Source: Comamonadaceae bacterium | GTDB lineage: Bacteria; Pseudomonadota; Gammaproteobacteria; Burkholderiales; Burkholderiaceae_C | DNA: 35,494 bases | Assembly: GCA_004144865.1 (NCBI GenBank) | Contig: SEAY01000031.1 | Coordinates: 1-35,494 of the forward strand | Direction of reading: 5' to 3' | Shown here: positions 1-7,344 of the stretch, in pieces | Numbering within the stretch: the first letter of the stretch is position 1 | Layout of the letters: every line of letters begins with the position of its first letter | Made by a program: the position numbers and the translations under genes | The notes under the pieces: model-generated | What the model was told of the DNA's origin: nothing | Database searches by the model: none | The model's input: only the letters and a program-made list of their open reading frames with translations

Positions 1-749
1 AGGAAGCTGTAGTGGTTGGACAGCATCGCGAACAGCACCGGCAGCGTGAAGTAGGTGTTGTGCACGCTGCGCTGCTTGCCGCGCTGGCCGTGCACCGGGT
101 CCACCGCCTCGCCGGCCTGGATGGATTTGATCACCTTCTTCTGGCCGGGAATGATCCAGAAGAACACGTTGGCGCTCATCGCGGTGGCGAGCATCGCGCC
201 CACCAGCAGGAAAGCGGCGCGGCCGGCGAACCACTGGCAGGCGAGCCAGGAGGCGACGCACACCAGCAGCAGCACCAGCGCGCCGACGATGCGGTCGCCG
301 TTCTTGCGGTGGCCGAAGGCCCGGCAGATGGCGTCGTACAGCACCCAGAACACGGCCAGGAAGGACAGCGCCACGGCCACCGCGGCGCCGGGCGACCAGT
401 CCATCAGCGAGCGGTCGATCAGGTAGCTGCCCGCATGCCAGATGTACGAGACGCTGAAGAGCGCGAATCCCGAGAGCCAGGTGGAATAGCTCTCCCAGAA
501 AAACCAGTGCAGGTGCGGCGGCAGCTGCGGCGGCGAGACGGCGTACTTCACCGGGTGGTAGAAGCCGCCGCCGTGCACGGCCCACAGCTCGCCGGTGGCG
601 CCCTCGGCGCGCAGTTTCGCATCGGCCGGCGGCGTGAGGCTGCTGTCGAGGAAGACGAAATAGAAGGAGGAACCGACCCAGGCGATGGCCGTGATGACGT
701 GGAGCCAGCGCAGCAGGAGGTTGGCCCAGTCGAGGAGATAGCTTTCCAT
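1..749 (-). CDS. puuD: PuuD-type membrane urate oxidase (urate hydroxylase), N-terminal part
   Basis: Reading the minus strand from the ATG at 749 gives 249 uninterrupted codons that run off the left edge, so the C-terminus is outside the window. The product starts MESYLLDWANLLLRWLHVIT and continues with several strongly hydrophobic membrane segments, including VGSSFYFVFLDSSL near residue 25 and two helices near residues 125-175. It also has the stretches WAVHGGGFYHPVKY and MSANVFFWIIPGQKK, which are typical of the PuuD family. The family is an integral membrane protein of about 400 residues, with a C-terminal cytochrome c domain in many members, and oxidises urate to 5-hydroxyisourate. That reaction feeds HiuH encoded at 2388. 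It lies 127 nt downstream of xdhC on the same strand and may share its transcript. No clear Shine-Dalgarno site precedes the start. Confidence 0.9.
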   Translation of the reverse strand, partial: MESYLLDWANLLLRWLHVITAIAWVGSSFYFVFLDSSLTPPADAKLRAEGATGELWAVHGGGFYHPVKYAVSPPQLPPHLHWFFWESYSTWLSGFALFSVSYIWHAGSYLIDRSLMDWSPGAAVAVALSFLAVFWVLYDAICRAFGHRKNGDRIVGALVLLLVCVASWLACQWFAGRAAFLLVGAMLATAMSANVFFWIIPGQKKVIKSIQAGEAVDPVHGQRGKQRSVHNTYFTLPVLFAMLSNHYSF

Positions 750-876
750 GCGTATCCGGACGAGGACCTGCTCACCACCGCGGGCGCTCTGAGCAGAAGA
801 AGGTCGCGTCACTGATGGGCCGTCCCACCATGCGCCGCTGCGACCTGCGAAGCGAAGTGTAGCCAGCCCGCGCGGC

Positions 877-1680
877 TCAGGGAAGCACGCCCTGCAGCAA
901 TCGCGCGGCGACGGACACGGCGATCACTTCCGGTTCCTTGCCGCGGATGCCGGGGATCCCGATGGGGCACGTCACCCGCGCCAGTTCTTCTTCGCCGAAG
1001 CCGCGCTCCTGCAGCCGGTGCCGGAACGTCGCCCACTTGGTCTGGCTGCCGATCAGGCCCACGTACGGCAGGTCGCCGCGTTCGCGCAGGCGCTTCAGGC
1101 AGGCGGCGACGATGTCGAGGTCCTCGGCGTGGCTGAAGCTCATGACCAGCACGCGCGAACCGGGCGCGAGGTCCGCCACGGCGGCCTGCACCGGATCGGA
1201 GTGCTCGCAGCGCACGTTGTCGGGCACCTGCTCCGGGAAGATCTCGTCGCGGCTGTCGATCCATGCCACCGCGAAGGGCAGCGTGCCCAGCACGTTGACG
1301 ATCGCGCGTCCGACATGGCCGCCGCCGAACAAGGCCAGCGGCGTGCTGCCCTGCTGCAAGCGTTGCGGCAAGGAGACGGCGTCGGCGCGCGAAAGCTTTT
1401 CGAATCGCAAGTGCACGACGCCGCCGCAGCACTGGCCGAGCGACGGTCCGAGGGCAAAGCGCAACACCGGCTCGCCGTCCGGCGACGACAGGCGGCGCCG
1501 CGCTTCCTCGATCGCCTGCAGTTCCAGGTGGCCTCCGCCTATGGTGCCGACCACTCGTCCGCCGAAAACGACCATCCACGCGCCACGCTCGCGAGGAACG
1601 GAGCCTTGCGTCGCATGGACGGTGACGAGCACCGCGTCTTGCACGGCCAACTGCGTCGTGACTTCTTTGATGGGCTGCAT
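877..1680 (-). CDS. xdhC: Xanthine dehydrogenase accessory protein XdhC
   Basis: A 267-residue XdhC/CoxI family protein. XdhC binds the molybdenum cofactor, aids its sulfuration and inserts it into xanthine dehydrogenase, which makes urate from hypoxanthine and xanthine. Visible features are the N-terminal half with GSVPRERGAWM (residues 26-36), GTIGGGH (45-51) and LGQCCGG (81-87), whose paired cysteines are typical of the family. The C-terminal Rossmann half has FGGGHVGRA (118-126), VGLIGS (207-212) and CPIG (238-241). Length matches the family. It lies upstream of puuD on the same strand, so cofactor loading of XDH and urate oxidation are linked. The xdhA and xdhB genes are not in the window. 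The start ATG at 1680 has only a weak AAAGA upstream. Confidence 0.93.
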   Translation of the reverse strand: MQPIKEVTTQLAVQDAVLVTVHATQGSVPRERGAWMVVFGGRVVGTIGGGHLELQAIEEARRRLSSPDGEPVLRFALGPSLGQCCGGVVHLRFEKLSRADAVSLPQRLQQGSTPLALFGGGHVGRAIVNVLGTLPFAVAWIDSRDEIFPEQVPDNVRCEHSDPVQAAVADLAPGSRVLVMSFSHAEDLDIVAACLKRLRERGDLPYVGLIGSQTKWATFRHRLQERGFGEEELARVTCPIGIPGIRGKEPEVIAVSVAARLLQGVLP

Positions 1681-1795
1681 TCTTTACAGTGCGGCGGAAC
1701 GCAAGGGCCTCCTACTTTTCGTAACGAGCGTCATCATGCGACCTGACTCTGCCGTTGTAGATTCCGCCCGCGGCCCCTGCCGTGTTCTAGGACCC

Positions 1796-2311
1796 ATGAT
1801 GAAGCATTACCGCAGCTTGCGTCCCCTCAGCCTCGCGATGGTGGGCGTCACCGCCCTCCTCGCATCCTGCACGACGGCCCCGCCGCCGCCGCCGGAAGCG
1901 CCGCGAGCTGTCGTTCCCGCGCCGCCCCCGCCGGTGGTCGCTGCGCCGGCACCCAAGATGGCGATCAAGACCTCCCAGGCCGTCAACCCGCGCGCCTACC
2001 GCGCCGACGCCGCCCAGCACCTGTATGCGCAGAACAAGCAACGCGTCTGGAAGGGCCGCATGCCGCCGCTGCTGTACGCAGTGGGCGTGCTGCAGGTGGA
2101 AGTGGACAACGGCGGCCAGGTGCGCCGCCTGGACTGGATGCGCGCGCCCCGGCACGCGCCGGAAGTGATCGCCGAGATCGAACGCACCGTGCGCGCCGCC
2201 GCGCCCTTCCCCGTGCCCGCGCGCATGGGCAAGGTGGTCTACACGGACACGTGGCTGTGGCACAAGAGCGGGCAGTTCCAGCTGGATACGCTGACCGAAG
2301 GCCAGGACTGA
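1796..2311 (+). CDS. Proline-rich lipoprotein with TonB C-terminal-like domain
   Basis: A 171-residue protein whose N-terminus ends in a lipobox (TALLASC, cysteine at residue 25), so it is probably a lipoprotein. Next comes a proline/alanine-rich linker (about residues 29-53) of the sort that spans periplasm. The C-terminal 80 residues include VGVLQVEVDNGGQVRRLDWM and resemble the TonB C-terminal fold. Two ATGs stand in tandem at 1796 and 1799. AGGA at 1789-1792 is only 3 nt from the first and 6 nt from the second, so the second may be the one used. It is divergent from xdhC and is followed by a hairpin terminator. No link to purine breakdown is evident. The function is not known, and the TonB resemblance comes from inspection only. 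Confidence 0.8.
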   Translation: MMKHYRSLRPLSLAMVGVTALLASCTTAPPPPPEAPRAVVPAPPPPVVAAPAPKMAIKTSQAVNPRAYRADAAQHLYAQNKQRVWKGRMPPLLYAVGVLQVEVDNGGQVRRLDWMRAPRHAPEVIAEIERTVRAAAPFPVPARMGKVVYTDTWLWHKSGQFQLDTLTEGQD

Positions 2312-2316
2312 TCCTT

Positions 2317-2345
2317 GCGTCATTCCCGCGCAGGCGGGAATCCAG
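2317..2345. repeat. Dispersed-type palindromic repeat with ATTCCCGC stem
   Basis: Directly after the lipoprotein stop codon there is a perfect 8-bp stem, ATTCCCGC at 2322-2329 and GCGGGAAT at 2334-2341, with loop GCAG. It is flanked by GTC and CCAG. From general knowledge, this form (GTCATTCCCGC...GCGGGAATCCAG) is a common intergenic palindromic repeat in many proteobacteria. Only one copy is present in the window, so repetition cannot be shown here. Confidence 0.55.
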
Positions 2346-2347
2346 GG

Positions 2348-2371
2348 AAAGCGGCCTGCGGGCCGCTTTTT
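2348..2371. terminator. Bidirectional intrinsic terminator between the lipoprotein gene and hiuH
   Basis: A 9-bp perfect stem, AAAGCGGCC (2348-2356) and GGCCGCTTT (2361-2369), has loop TGCG and ends in a run of five T on the plus strand. The leading A run gives a shorter T run on the minus strand. It lies between the convergent lipoprotein gene (ends 2311) and hiuH (ends 2388), as expected for a shared terminator. Confidence 0.8.
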
Positions 2372-2387
2372 CGTTGGCAGGGATGCC

Positions 2388-2741
2388 CTACGACCCCCGA
2401 TACGTCGAATAGCTCCACGGGCTCACCAGCAGCGGCACGTGGTAATGCTGGTCCACGTGCGCGATGCCGAAGTCCAGGCTCACGCGGTCCAGGAACGGCG
2501 GATCGGGCAGGTCCACGCCGCGGGCGCGGAAGTATGCCGCGACGTCGAACACCAGGCGGTACGTGCCCTGCTTCAGGCTCGCGTTGTCGAACAGCGGGCC
2601 ATCCGGGTTGCGGCCGTCGGCGTTCAGCACGAAACGCTTCACCAGCGTGGCCTGGCCACCGCCCGTGGCGTACAGCTCCACGGCCATGCCGCCGGCGGGC
2701 GTGCCGTGCATCGTGTCGAGGACGTGGGTGCTCAGGCCCAT
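2388..2741 (-). CDS. hiuH: 5-hydroxyisourate hydrolase (transthyretin-like)
   Basis: A 117-residue HIU hydrolase that converts 5-hydroxyisourate, the product of urate oxidation, to OHCU. The family's catalytic elements are visible: the N-terminal STHVLD with His6, DGR with Arg44, HYHVPLLVSPWSYSTY with His101, and the diagnostic C-terminal tetrapeptide YRGS at 114-117. The protein is full length and probably cytosolic, as it has no signal peptide. The ATG at 2741 is preceded by GGAGAA about 6 nt upstream. It is divergent from the gntR-puuE-uraD operon, with a TGTATACA operator in the 67-bp gap, so both sides are probably controlled together. Confidence 0.97.
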   Translation of the reverse strand: MGLSTHVLDTMHGTPAGGMAVELYATGGGQATLVKRFVLNADGRNPDGPLFDNASLKQGTYRLVFDVAAYFRARGVDLPDPPFLDRVSLDFGIAHVDQHYHVPLLVSPWSYSTYRGS

Positions 2742-2769
2742 GGGGGTTCTCCGCGGATTGTCGACTTGA

Positions 2770-2779
2770 GTGTATACAG
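2770..2779. promoter_or_regulatory. Palindromic operator GTGTATACAG between hiuH and gntR
   Basis: The core TGTATACA (2771-2778) is a perfect 8-bp palindrome in the 67-bp gap between divergent hiuH and gntR. It fits the GTM-N0-KAC pattern known for FadR-subfamily GntR repressors (GTA-TAC). The identical 10-mer and its reverse complement occur in front of the NCS2 permease at 21552-21584, and I found no other copy in the window. The likely ligand is the adjacent GntR regulator; this is inference. Confidence 0.7.
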
Positions 2780-2808
2780 TTTCTCGGCCTGCCGGCTATG
2801 ATCGCCGC

Positions 2809-3373
2809 ATGGAGTCCTCCACCACCGGCACCATCGTCGACGCGCTGACGCGCGCGATCGTCGAGCACCGGCTGCAGCCGGGCACCAAGCTCGCCGAGCA
2901 GAAGCTGGCGGACCACTTCGGCGTCTCGCGCACCCTGGTGCGGCAGGCCCTCTTCCAGCTGGTGCAGAAGCACCTCGTGCGCATGGAACCCGCGCGCGGC
3001 GCCTTCGTGGCCGCCCCCACGGTGGAAGAGGCGCGACAGGTCTTCCGCGTGCGGCGCCTCCTCGAGGCCGAGATGGTGCGCGAGTTCCTGCGCACCGTCA
3101 CGCCGGCCAAGCTGAAGGCGCTGCGCGAGCACCTCGCGCAGGAACAGGCCGCGCTGCAGCGCCGCGACGCCGAGCGCCGCATGGAACTGCTGGGCGACTT
3201 CCACGTGCGCATGGCCGAACTCGCCGGCAACGGCGTGCTGGCGCAGATCCTGCGCGGCCAAGGACGAGAAGCGCGCGGTGCAACTGATGGAGGACCATCT
3301 GCTGCACGTGGAGGAAAGCCTCGCGTTCGACCGCCCCATTCCCAGCCACGACATCGCCCGGGCTCTTGCATGA
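2809..3373 (+). pseudogene. GntR/FCD-family regulator with an out-of-frame deletion in its ligand domain
   Basis: The first 149 codons (2809-3255) encode a normal GntR winged helix (LADHFGVSRTLVRQALFQLV around residues 32-51) and the first FCD helices, including the metal-ligand-like DFHVRMAELAGN. At about 3256 the frame changes. The expected C-terminal end (KDEKRAVQLMEDHLLHVEES and on to ALA-stop) continues only in the +1 frame, to the TGA at 3371-3373. About 35-40 residues usually found between these parts, with the middle FCD histidine, are missing. The original stop would have overlapped the puuE ATG by 4 nt. In the present frame translation instead runs on into puuE without a stop. The ATG has no Shine-Dalgarno site, but TATGAT lies 6 nt before it, so a leaderless mRNA is possible. 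It may be a true mutation or an assembly error. Confidence 0.75.
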
Positions 3374-4314
3374 CACACATCTACGACTCCACCGCGGACT
3401 ACCCGCGCGACCTCGCCGGCTACGGCCGCAACCCGCCGCACGCGCGGTGGCCCGGCCAGGCACGCGTCGCGGTGCAGTTCGTCCTGAACTACGAGGAAGG
3501 CGGCGAGAACAGCGTGCTGCACGGCGACCGGGCCTCCGAGCAGTTCCTGTCCGAGATGTTCAACCCGGCCGCCTATCCCGGGCGGCACCTGAGCATGGAG
3601 GGCATCTACGAATACGGCTCGCGCGCGGGCGTGTGGCGGCTGCTGCGCGAATTCGAGAAGCGCGGGCTGCCGCTCACCGTGTTCGGCGTCACCACCGCCC
3701 TGCAGCGCCACCCCGAGGTCACGCAGGCCTTCGTGGAACTGGGGCACGAGATCGCCTGCCACGGCTGGAAGTGGATCCACTACCAGGACGTCGACGAGGC
3801 GACCGAGCGCGAGCACATGCGCCTCGCCATGGACGGCATCCGCGAGCTCACGGGCAACCGGCCGCTCGGCTGGTACACCGGCCGCGACAGCCCCAACACG
3901 CGCCGCCTCGTCGCCGACTACGGCGGCTTCGCCTACGACAGCGACTACTACGGCGACGACCTGCCGTTCTGGATGAATGTGCGCAAGACGAGCGGCGAGG
4001 TGGTGCCGCACCTCGTCGTGCCCTACACCCTCGACTGCAACGACATGCGCTTCGCCCTGCCGCAGGGGTACTCGCATGCCGACCCGTTCTTCCAGTACAT
4101 GAAGGACACCTTCGACGTGCTCTACGCCGAGGGCGAAGAGTCGCCCAAGATGATGAGCATCGGCATGCACTGCCGCCTGCTCGGGCGCCCCGGCCGCATC
4201 GCGGCGCTGCAACGTTTCCTGGACCACATCGCGCGGCACGACCGCGTGTGGGTCTGCCGCCGCATCGACATCGCGCACCACTGGGCGCAGGTCCACCCTT
4301 ATCCGGAGGGCTGA
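3370..4314 (+). CDS. puuE: Allantoinase PuuE (polysaccharide-deacetylase fold)
   Basis: A 314-residue PuuE protein, the metal-independent allantoinase of the NodB/polysaccharide-deacetylase fold, which hydrolyses allantoin to allantoate. Family signatures include YDSTADYPRDLAGYG at the N-terminus, VQFVLNYEEGGENSVLHGD, GHEIACHGWKWIHYQ, GWYTGRDSPNTRRL and FAYDSDYYGDDLPFW. Length is normal. The start chosen is the ATG at 3370, which overlaps the ancestral gntR stop (ATGA) and gives the usual family N-terminus MTHIYDST. Because of the gntR deletion, the same frame is open back to 2809, so a longer GntR-PuuE chimera (about 501 residues) could also be made. The next gene starts 1 nt after its stop, which indicates translational coupling. 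Confidence 0.95.
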   Translation: MTHIYDSTADYPRDLAGYGRNPPHARWPGQARVAVQFVLNYEEGGENSVLHGDRASEQFLSEMFNPAAYPGRHLSMEGIYEYGSRAGVWRLLREFEKRGLPLTVFGVTTALQRHPEVTQAFVELGHEIACHGWKWIHYQDVDEATEREHMRLAMDGIRELTGNRPLGWYTGRDSPNTRRLVADYGGFAYDSDYYGDDLPFWMNVRKTSGEVVPHLVVPYTLDCNDMRFALPQGYSHADPFFQYMKDTFDVLYAEGEESPKMMSIGMHCRLLGRPGRIAALQRFLDHIARHDRVWVCRRIDIAHHWAQVHPYPEG

Positions 4315-4315
4315 C

Positions 4316-6121
4316 ATGCCCCTCACCATCGAACAGATCAACGCGGCGCCGCGCGCCGAAGCTGCCGGCCTGCTGGACGGCCTCTATGAACACTCGCCCT
4401 GGATCGCCGAAGCGGCCCTGGCGCAGCGCCCCTTCCGCTCGCCGGGCCACCTGAAGCAGGTGATGGCCGAGGTCGTGCGGAACGCTTCGCGCGACCGGCA
4501 ACTGGCGCTGCTGCGCGCGCACCCGGAACTCGCCGGCAAGGCGATGGTCGCGAACACGCTCACCAGCGAATCGACCAGCGAGCAGAACAAGGCGGGCCTC
4601 ACGAACTGCTCGCCGGAGGAGTTCGCGCGCATCCAGCAGCTGAATGCGGACTACAACGCGAAGTTCGGCTTCCCCTTCATCCTGGCCGTGCGCGGGCCGC
4701 GGGGCACCGGCCTCACGCGCACGCAGATCATCGAGACCTTCGCACGCCGCCTCGACAACCCGCCGGACTTCGAGCTGGCGGAGGCGCTGCGCAACGTGCA
4801 CCGCATCGTGGAGCTGCGCCTGAACGACAAGCTCGGCCTCGAACCGGCGCGCGGCAACCTGGTGTGGGACTGGCAGGAGAAGCTGGCCCTGCACAGCGAT
4901 CCCGGCTATGCGGAGAAGGGGCAGCTCACCGTCACCTATCTCACCGATGCGCACCGCGCGGCGGCGAAGCAGATCGTGCAGGACATGCGCGACGCGGGCT
5001 TCGACGAGGTGGAGGTCGATGCGGTGGGGAACGTGGTGGGGCGCTACCGGCCGAGCCCCCACCCCAACCCTCCCCCAGTGGGGGCGGGAGAACGATGGCT
5101 CCTGACCGGCTCGCATTACGACACCGTGCGCAATGGCGGCAAGTACGACGGGCGGCTGGGCATCTTCACGCCGATGGCCTGCGTGCGCGAGCTGGCGCGC
5201 GCGCAGCGGCGACTGCCCTTCGGCATCGAGGTGGTGGCCTTCTCCGAAGAGGAAGGCCAGCGCTACAAGGCGACCTTCCTCGGCTCCGGCGCGCTGACCG
5301 GCCACTTCAACGCGGCCTGGCTGGAGCAAAAGGATGCCGACGGCGTGAGCATGCGCGATGCGATGCGCAACGCCGGCCTGCCCGCCACGCTGGAGGCGAT
5401 CGCTGCGCTCAAACGCGATCCGTCGCGCTACCTCGGCTTCGTCGAAGTGCACATCGAACAAGGTCCCGTGCTCAACGAGATCGACCTGCCGCTGGGCGTC
5501 GTCACCTCCATCAACGGCGGCGTGCGCTTGCAGTGCGAGGTCACCGGCATGGCCAGCCACGCGGGCACCACGCCGATGGACCGCCGGCGCGACGCGGCGG
5601 TGGCGGTCGCCGAACTGGCGCTGTACGTGGAGGAGCGCGCCCGGCGCGACGGCGATTCCGTCGGCACCATCGGGATGCTGCAGGTGCCCAACGGCTCCAT
5701 CAACGTCGTGCCCGGCCGCTGCCTCTTCTCGCTGGACCTGCGCGCGCCGAACGATGCGCAGCGCGACGCCCTGGTCGCCGACGTGCTGGCGAAGCTGCAG
5801 GAGATCTGCGCCCGGCGGGGCCTGCGCAGCAGCGTCGAAGAGACGATGCGTGCCGCGGCGGCACCGAGCGCGCCGGCATGGCAGCAGCGCTGGGAGCGCG
5901 CGGTCGAAGCGCTGGGCGTCCCCCTGTACCGCATGCCCAGCGGCGCCGGCCACGACGCCATGAAGCTGCACGAGGTGATGCCGCAGGCCATGCTGTTCGT
6001 GCGCGGGCAGAACGCGGGCATCAGCCACAACCCCCTGGAATCGACCACCAGCGATGACATGGAGCTGGCGGTGCAAGCCTTCCTGCAACTGCTGGAAGGG
6101 CTGGCAAAGGACAAGCAATGA
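4316..6121 (+). CDS. uraD/allC: Fused OHCU decarboxylase (UraD) and allantoate amidohydrolase
   Basis: A 601-residue bifunctional protein. Residues 1-165 are UraD, which makes S-allantoin from OHCU, with HPELAG (69-74, catalytic-type His69), SEQNKAGL (88-95) and FGFPFILAVRG (117-127). Residues 185-601 are an M20-type allantoate/N-carbamoyl amidohydrolase with the metal ligands in place: His267 (GSHYDT), Asp278 (KYDGRLG), Glu311-313, His379 (VHIEQG) and His571 (SHNPLE). The fusion combines the steps before and after PuuE. Residues about 246-258 (PSPHPNPPPVGAG) are coded by a GC-rich palindromic repeat inserted in frame just before the first metal-ligand motif. The ATG lies 1 nt after the puuE stop, and its own stop overlaps the next ATG. 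Fusions of this type are known in Burkholderiales from general knowledge. Confidence 0.93.
   Translation: MPLTIEQINAAPRAEAAGLLDGLYEHSPWIAEAALAQRPFRSPGHLKQVMAEVVRNASRDRQLALLRAHPELAGKAMVANTLTSESTSEQNKAGLTNCSPEEFARIQQLNADYNAKFGFPFILAVRGPRGTGLTRTQIIETFARRLDNPPDFELAEALRNVHRIVELRLNDKLGLEPARGNLVWDWQEKLALHSDPGYAEKGQLTVTYLTDAHRAAAKQIVQDMRDAGFDEVEVDAVGNVVGRYRPSPHPNPPPVGAGERWLLTGSHYDTVRNGGKYDGRLGIFTPMACVRELARAQRRLPFGIEVVAFSEEEGQRYKATFLGSGALTGHFNAAWLEQKDADGVSMRDAMRNAGLPATLEAIAALKRDPSRYLGFVEVHIEQGPVLNEIDLPLGVVTSINGGVRLQCEVTGMASHAGTTPMDRRRDAAVAVAELALYVEERARRDGDSVGTIGMLQVPNGSINVVPGRCLFSLDLRAPNDAQRDALVADVLAKLQEICARRGLRSSVEETMRAAAAPSAPAWQQRWERAVEALGVPLYRMPSGAGHDAMKLHEVMPQAMLFVRGQNAGISHNPLESTTSDDMELAVQAFLQLLEGLAKDKQ
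5055..5091. repeat. REP-like palindromic element inside the uraD/allC coding sequence
   Basis: A run of C-rich then G-rich sequence (CCCCACCCCAACCCTCCCCC, then AGT, then GGGGGCGGGAG) forms a hairpin with CTCCCCC pairing to the G-rich arm. Its composition is typical of interspersed bacterial repeats that, when translated, give strings such as PPPQPSPSGGG, as happens here in another frame. It keeps the reading frame and adds about 13 residues to a surface-loop position. Only this copy is present in the window. Confidence 0.65.
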
Positions 6122-7344
6122 ACGAGAAGAACCACGAGAGGCTGGATGCCTGGATCGATGCGCATTTCGACGAGGAGGTGCGCTTCCTGCAGGAACTGGT
6201 GCGCGTGCCCACCGACACGCCACCGGGCAACAATGCGCCGCACGCCGAGCGCACCGCGGAACTGCTGCGGCCCTTCGGCTTCGAGGCCGAGAAGCATCCC
6301 GTGCCGCAGGCCGAGGTCCAGGCCGCCGGCCTGCAATCGATCACCAACCTGGTCGTGCGGCGCCGCTATGGCGAAGGTCGCACCATCGCGCTCAACGCGC
6401 ACGGCGACGTCGTGCCGCCCGGCGAAGGCTGGACGCACGATCCCTACGGGGCCGAGATCGTCGACGGCAGGATCTACGGGCGCGCCACGGCCGTGAGCAA
6501 GGGCGATTTCGCCAGCTTCACCTTCGCGGTGCGCGCGCTGGAATCCCTGCAGGAAAAATTGAAGGGCGGCGTCGAGCTGCACTTCACGTACGACGAGGAA
6601 TGGGGCGGCGAGTTGGGCCCCGGCTGGCTGCTGAAGAAGGGCTTGACGAAGCCGGACCTCATGATGGCCGCCGGCTTCAGCTACGAAGTGGTCACCGCCC
6701 ACAATGGCTGCCTGCAGATGGAAGTGACGGTGCACGGCAAGATGGCGCATGCGGCCATCCCCGACACGGGCATCGACGCGCTGCAGGGCGCGGTGGGCAT
6801 CCTCAATGCGCTGTATGCGCAGAACGCCCTCTACAGGAAGGTCAGCTCCCAGGTCGCCGGCATCAAGCACCCCTACCTGAACGTCGGCCGCATCGAGGGC
6901 GGCACCAACACCAACGTCGTGCCCGGCAAGGTGGTGTTCAAGCTGGACCGCCGCATGATCCCCGAGGAGAACCCGCAGGAGGTGGAAGCCAGCATCCGGC
7001 AGGTGATCGCCGATGCGGCGAAGGACTTCGCGGGCACCGTGGAGATCCGCCGCCTGCTGCTGGCCAACGCCCTGAAGCCCCTGCCCGGCAACAAGCCGCT
7101 GGTGGAAGCGATCCGCCAGCACGGCAAGGCCGTGTTCGGCGAGGACATCCCCGCCATGGGTACGCCGCTCTACACCGACGTGCGCCTGTACGGCGAAGCA
7201 GGCATCCCCGGCGTGATCTACGGCGCCGGTCCGCGCACCGTGCTGGAGTCGAACGCCAAGCGCGCCGACGAGAACCTGGTGCTGGAAGACCTGCGGCGCG
7301 CCACGAAGGTGGTCGCACGCACCCTCTACGACCTCCTGGCATGA
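6118..7344 (+). CDS. M20-family amidohydrolase/deacylase of the purine operon
   Basis: A 408-residue M20 metallopeptidase-superfamily protein. Metal-site motifs visible are NAHGDVVPPG (His95), KGDFASF (Asp130) and YDEEWGGE (Glu160/161), plus the dimerisation-domain HGKMAHAAIPDTG. The C-terminal motif that normally carries the last metal-ligand His (AHxxNE-like) reads NAKRADENL here, with Lys381 at the expected position. It starts inside the stop of the previous gene (ATGA) and ends overlapping the next, so it is cotranslated with allantoate hydrolysis. M20 enzymes include allantoate, ureidoglycine and ureidoglycolate amidohydrolases, so action on the ureidoglycine or ureidoglycolate step is plausible. 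No allA-type lyase is seen nearby. The exact substrate is unproven, and a dipeptidase or desuccinylase role remains possible. Confidence 0.85.
   Translation: MNEKNHERLDAWIDAHFDEEVRFLQELVRVPTDTPPGNNAPHAERTAELLRPFGFEAEKHPVPQAEVQAAGLQSITNLVVRRRYGEGRTIALNAHGDVVPPGEGWTHDPYGAEIVDGRIYGRATAVSKGDFASFTFAVRALESLQEKLKGGVELHFTYDEEWGGELGPGWLLKKGLTKPDLMMAAGFSYEVVTAHNGCLQMEVTVHGKMAHAAIPDTGIDALQGAVGILNALYAQNALYRKVSSQVAGIKHPYLNVGRIEGGTNTNVVPGKVVFKLDRRMIPEENPQEVEASIRQVIADAAKDFAGTVEIRRLLLANALKPLPGNKPLVEAIRQHGKAVFGEDIPAMGTPLYTDVRLYGEAGIPGVIYGAGPRTVLESNAKRADENLVLEDLRRATKVVARTLYDLLA

Noticed and set aside
12-815. A plus-strand frame of 267 codons at the left end
   Set aside because: Minus-strand reading gives clear PuuD sequence with hydrophobic helices; the plus frame is a histidine/arginine-rich shadow.
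3366-4454. Alternative start TTG at 3366 leading to a 362-residue frame
   Set aside because: It is a different frame from puuE and gives an arginine-rich product. PuuE motifs lie in the frame of the ATG at 3370.
3848-6223. A 791-codon minus-strand frame opposite puuE and uraD/allC
   Set aside because: The plus-strand genes are recognisable and coupled. The antisense product is a histidine/arginine-rich GC shadow.
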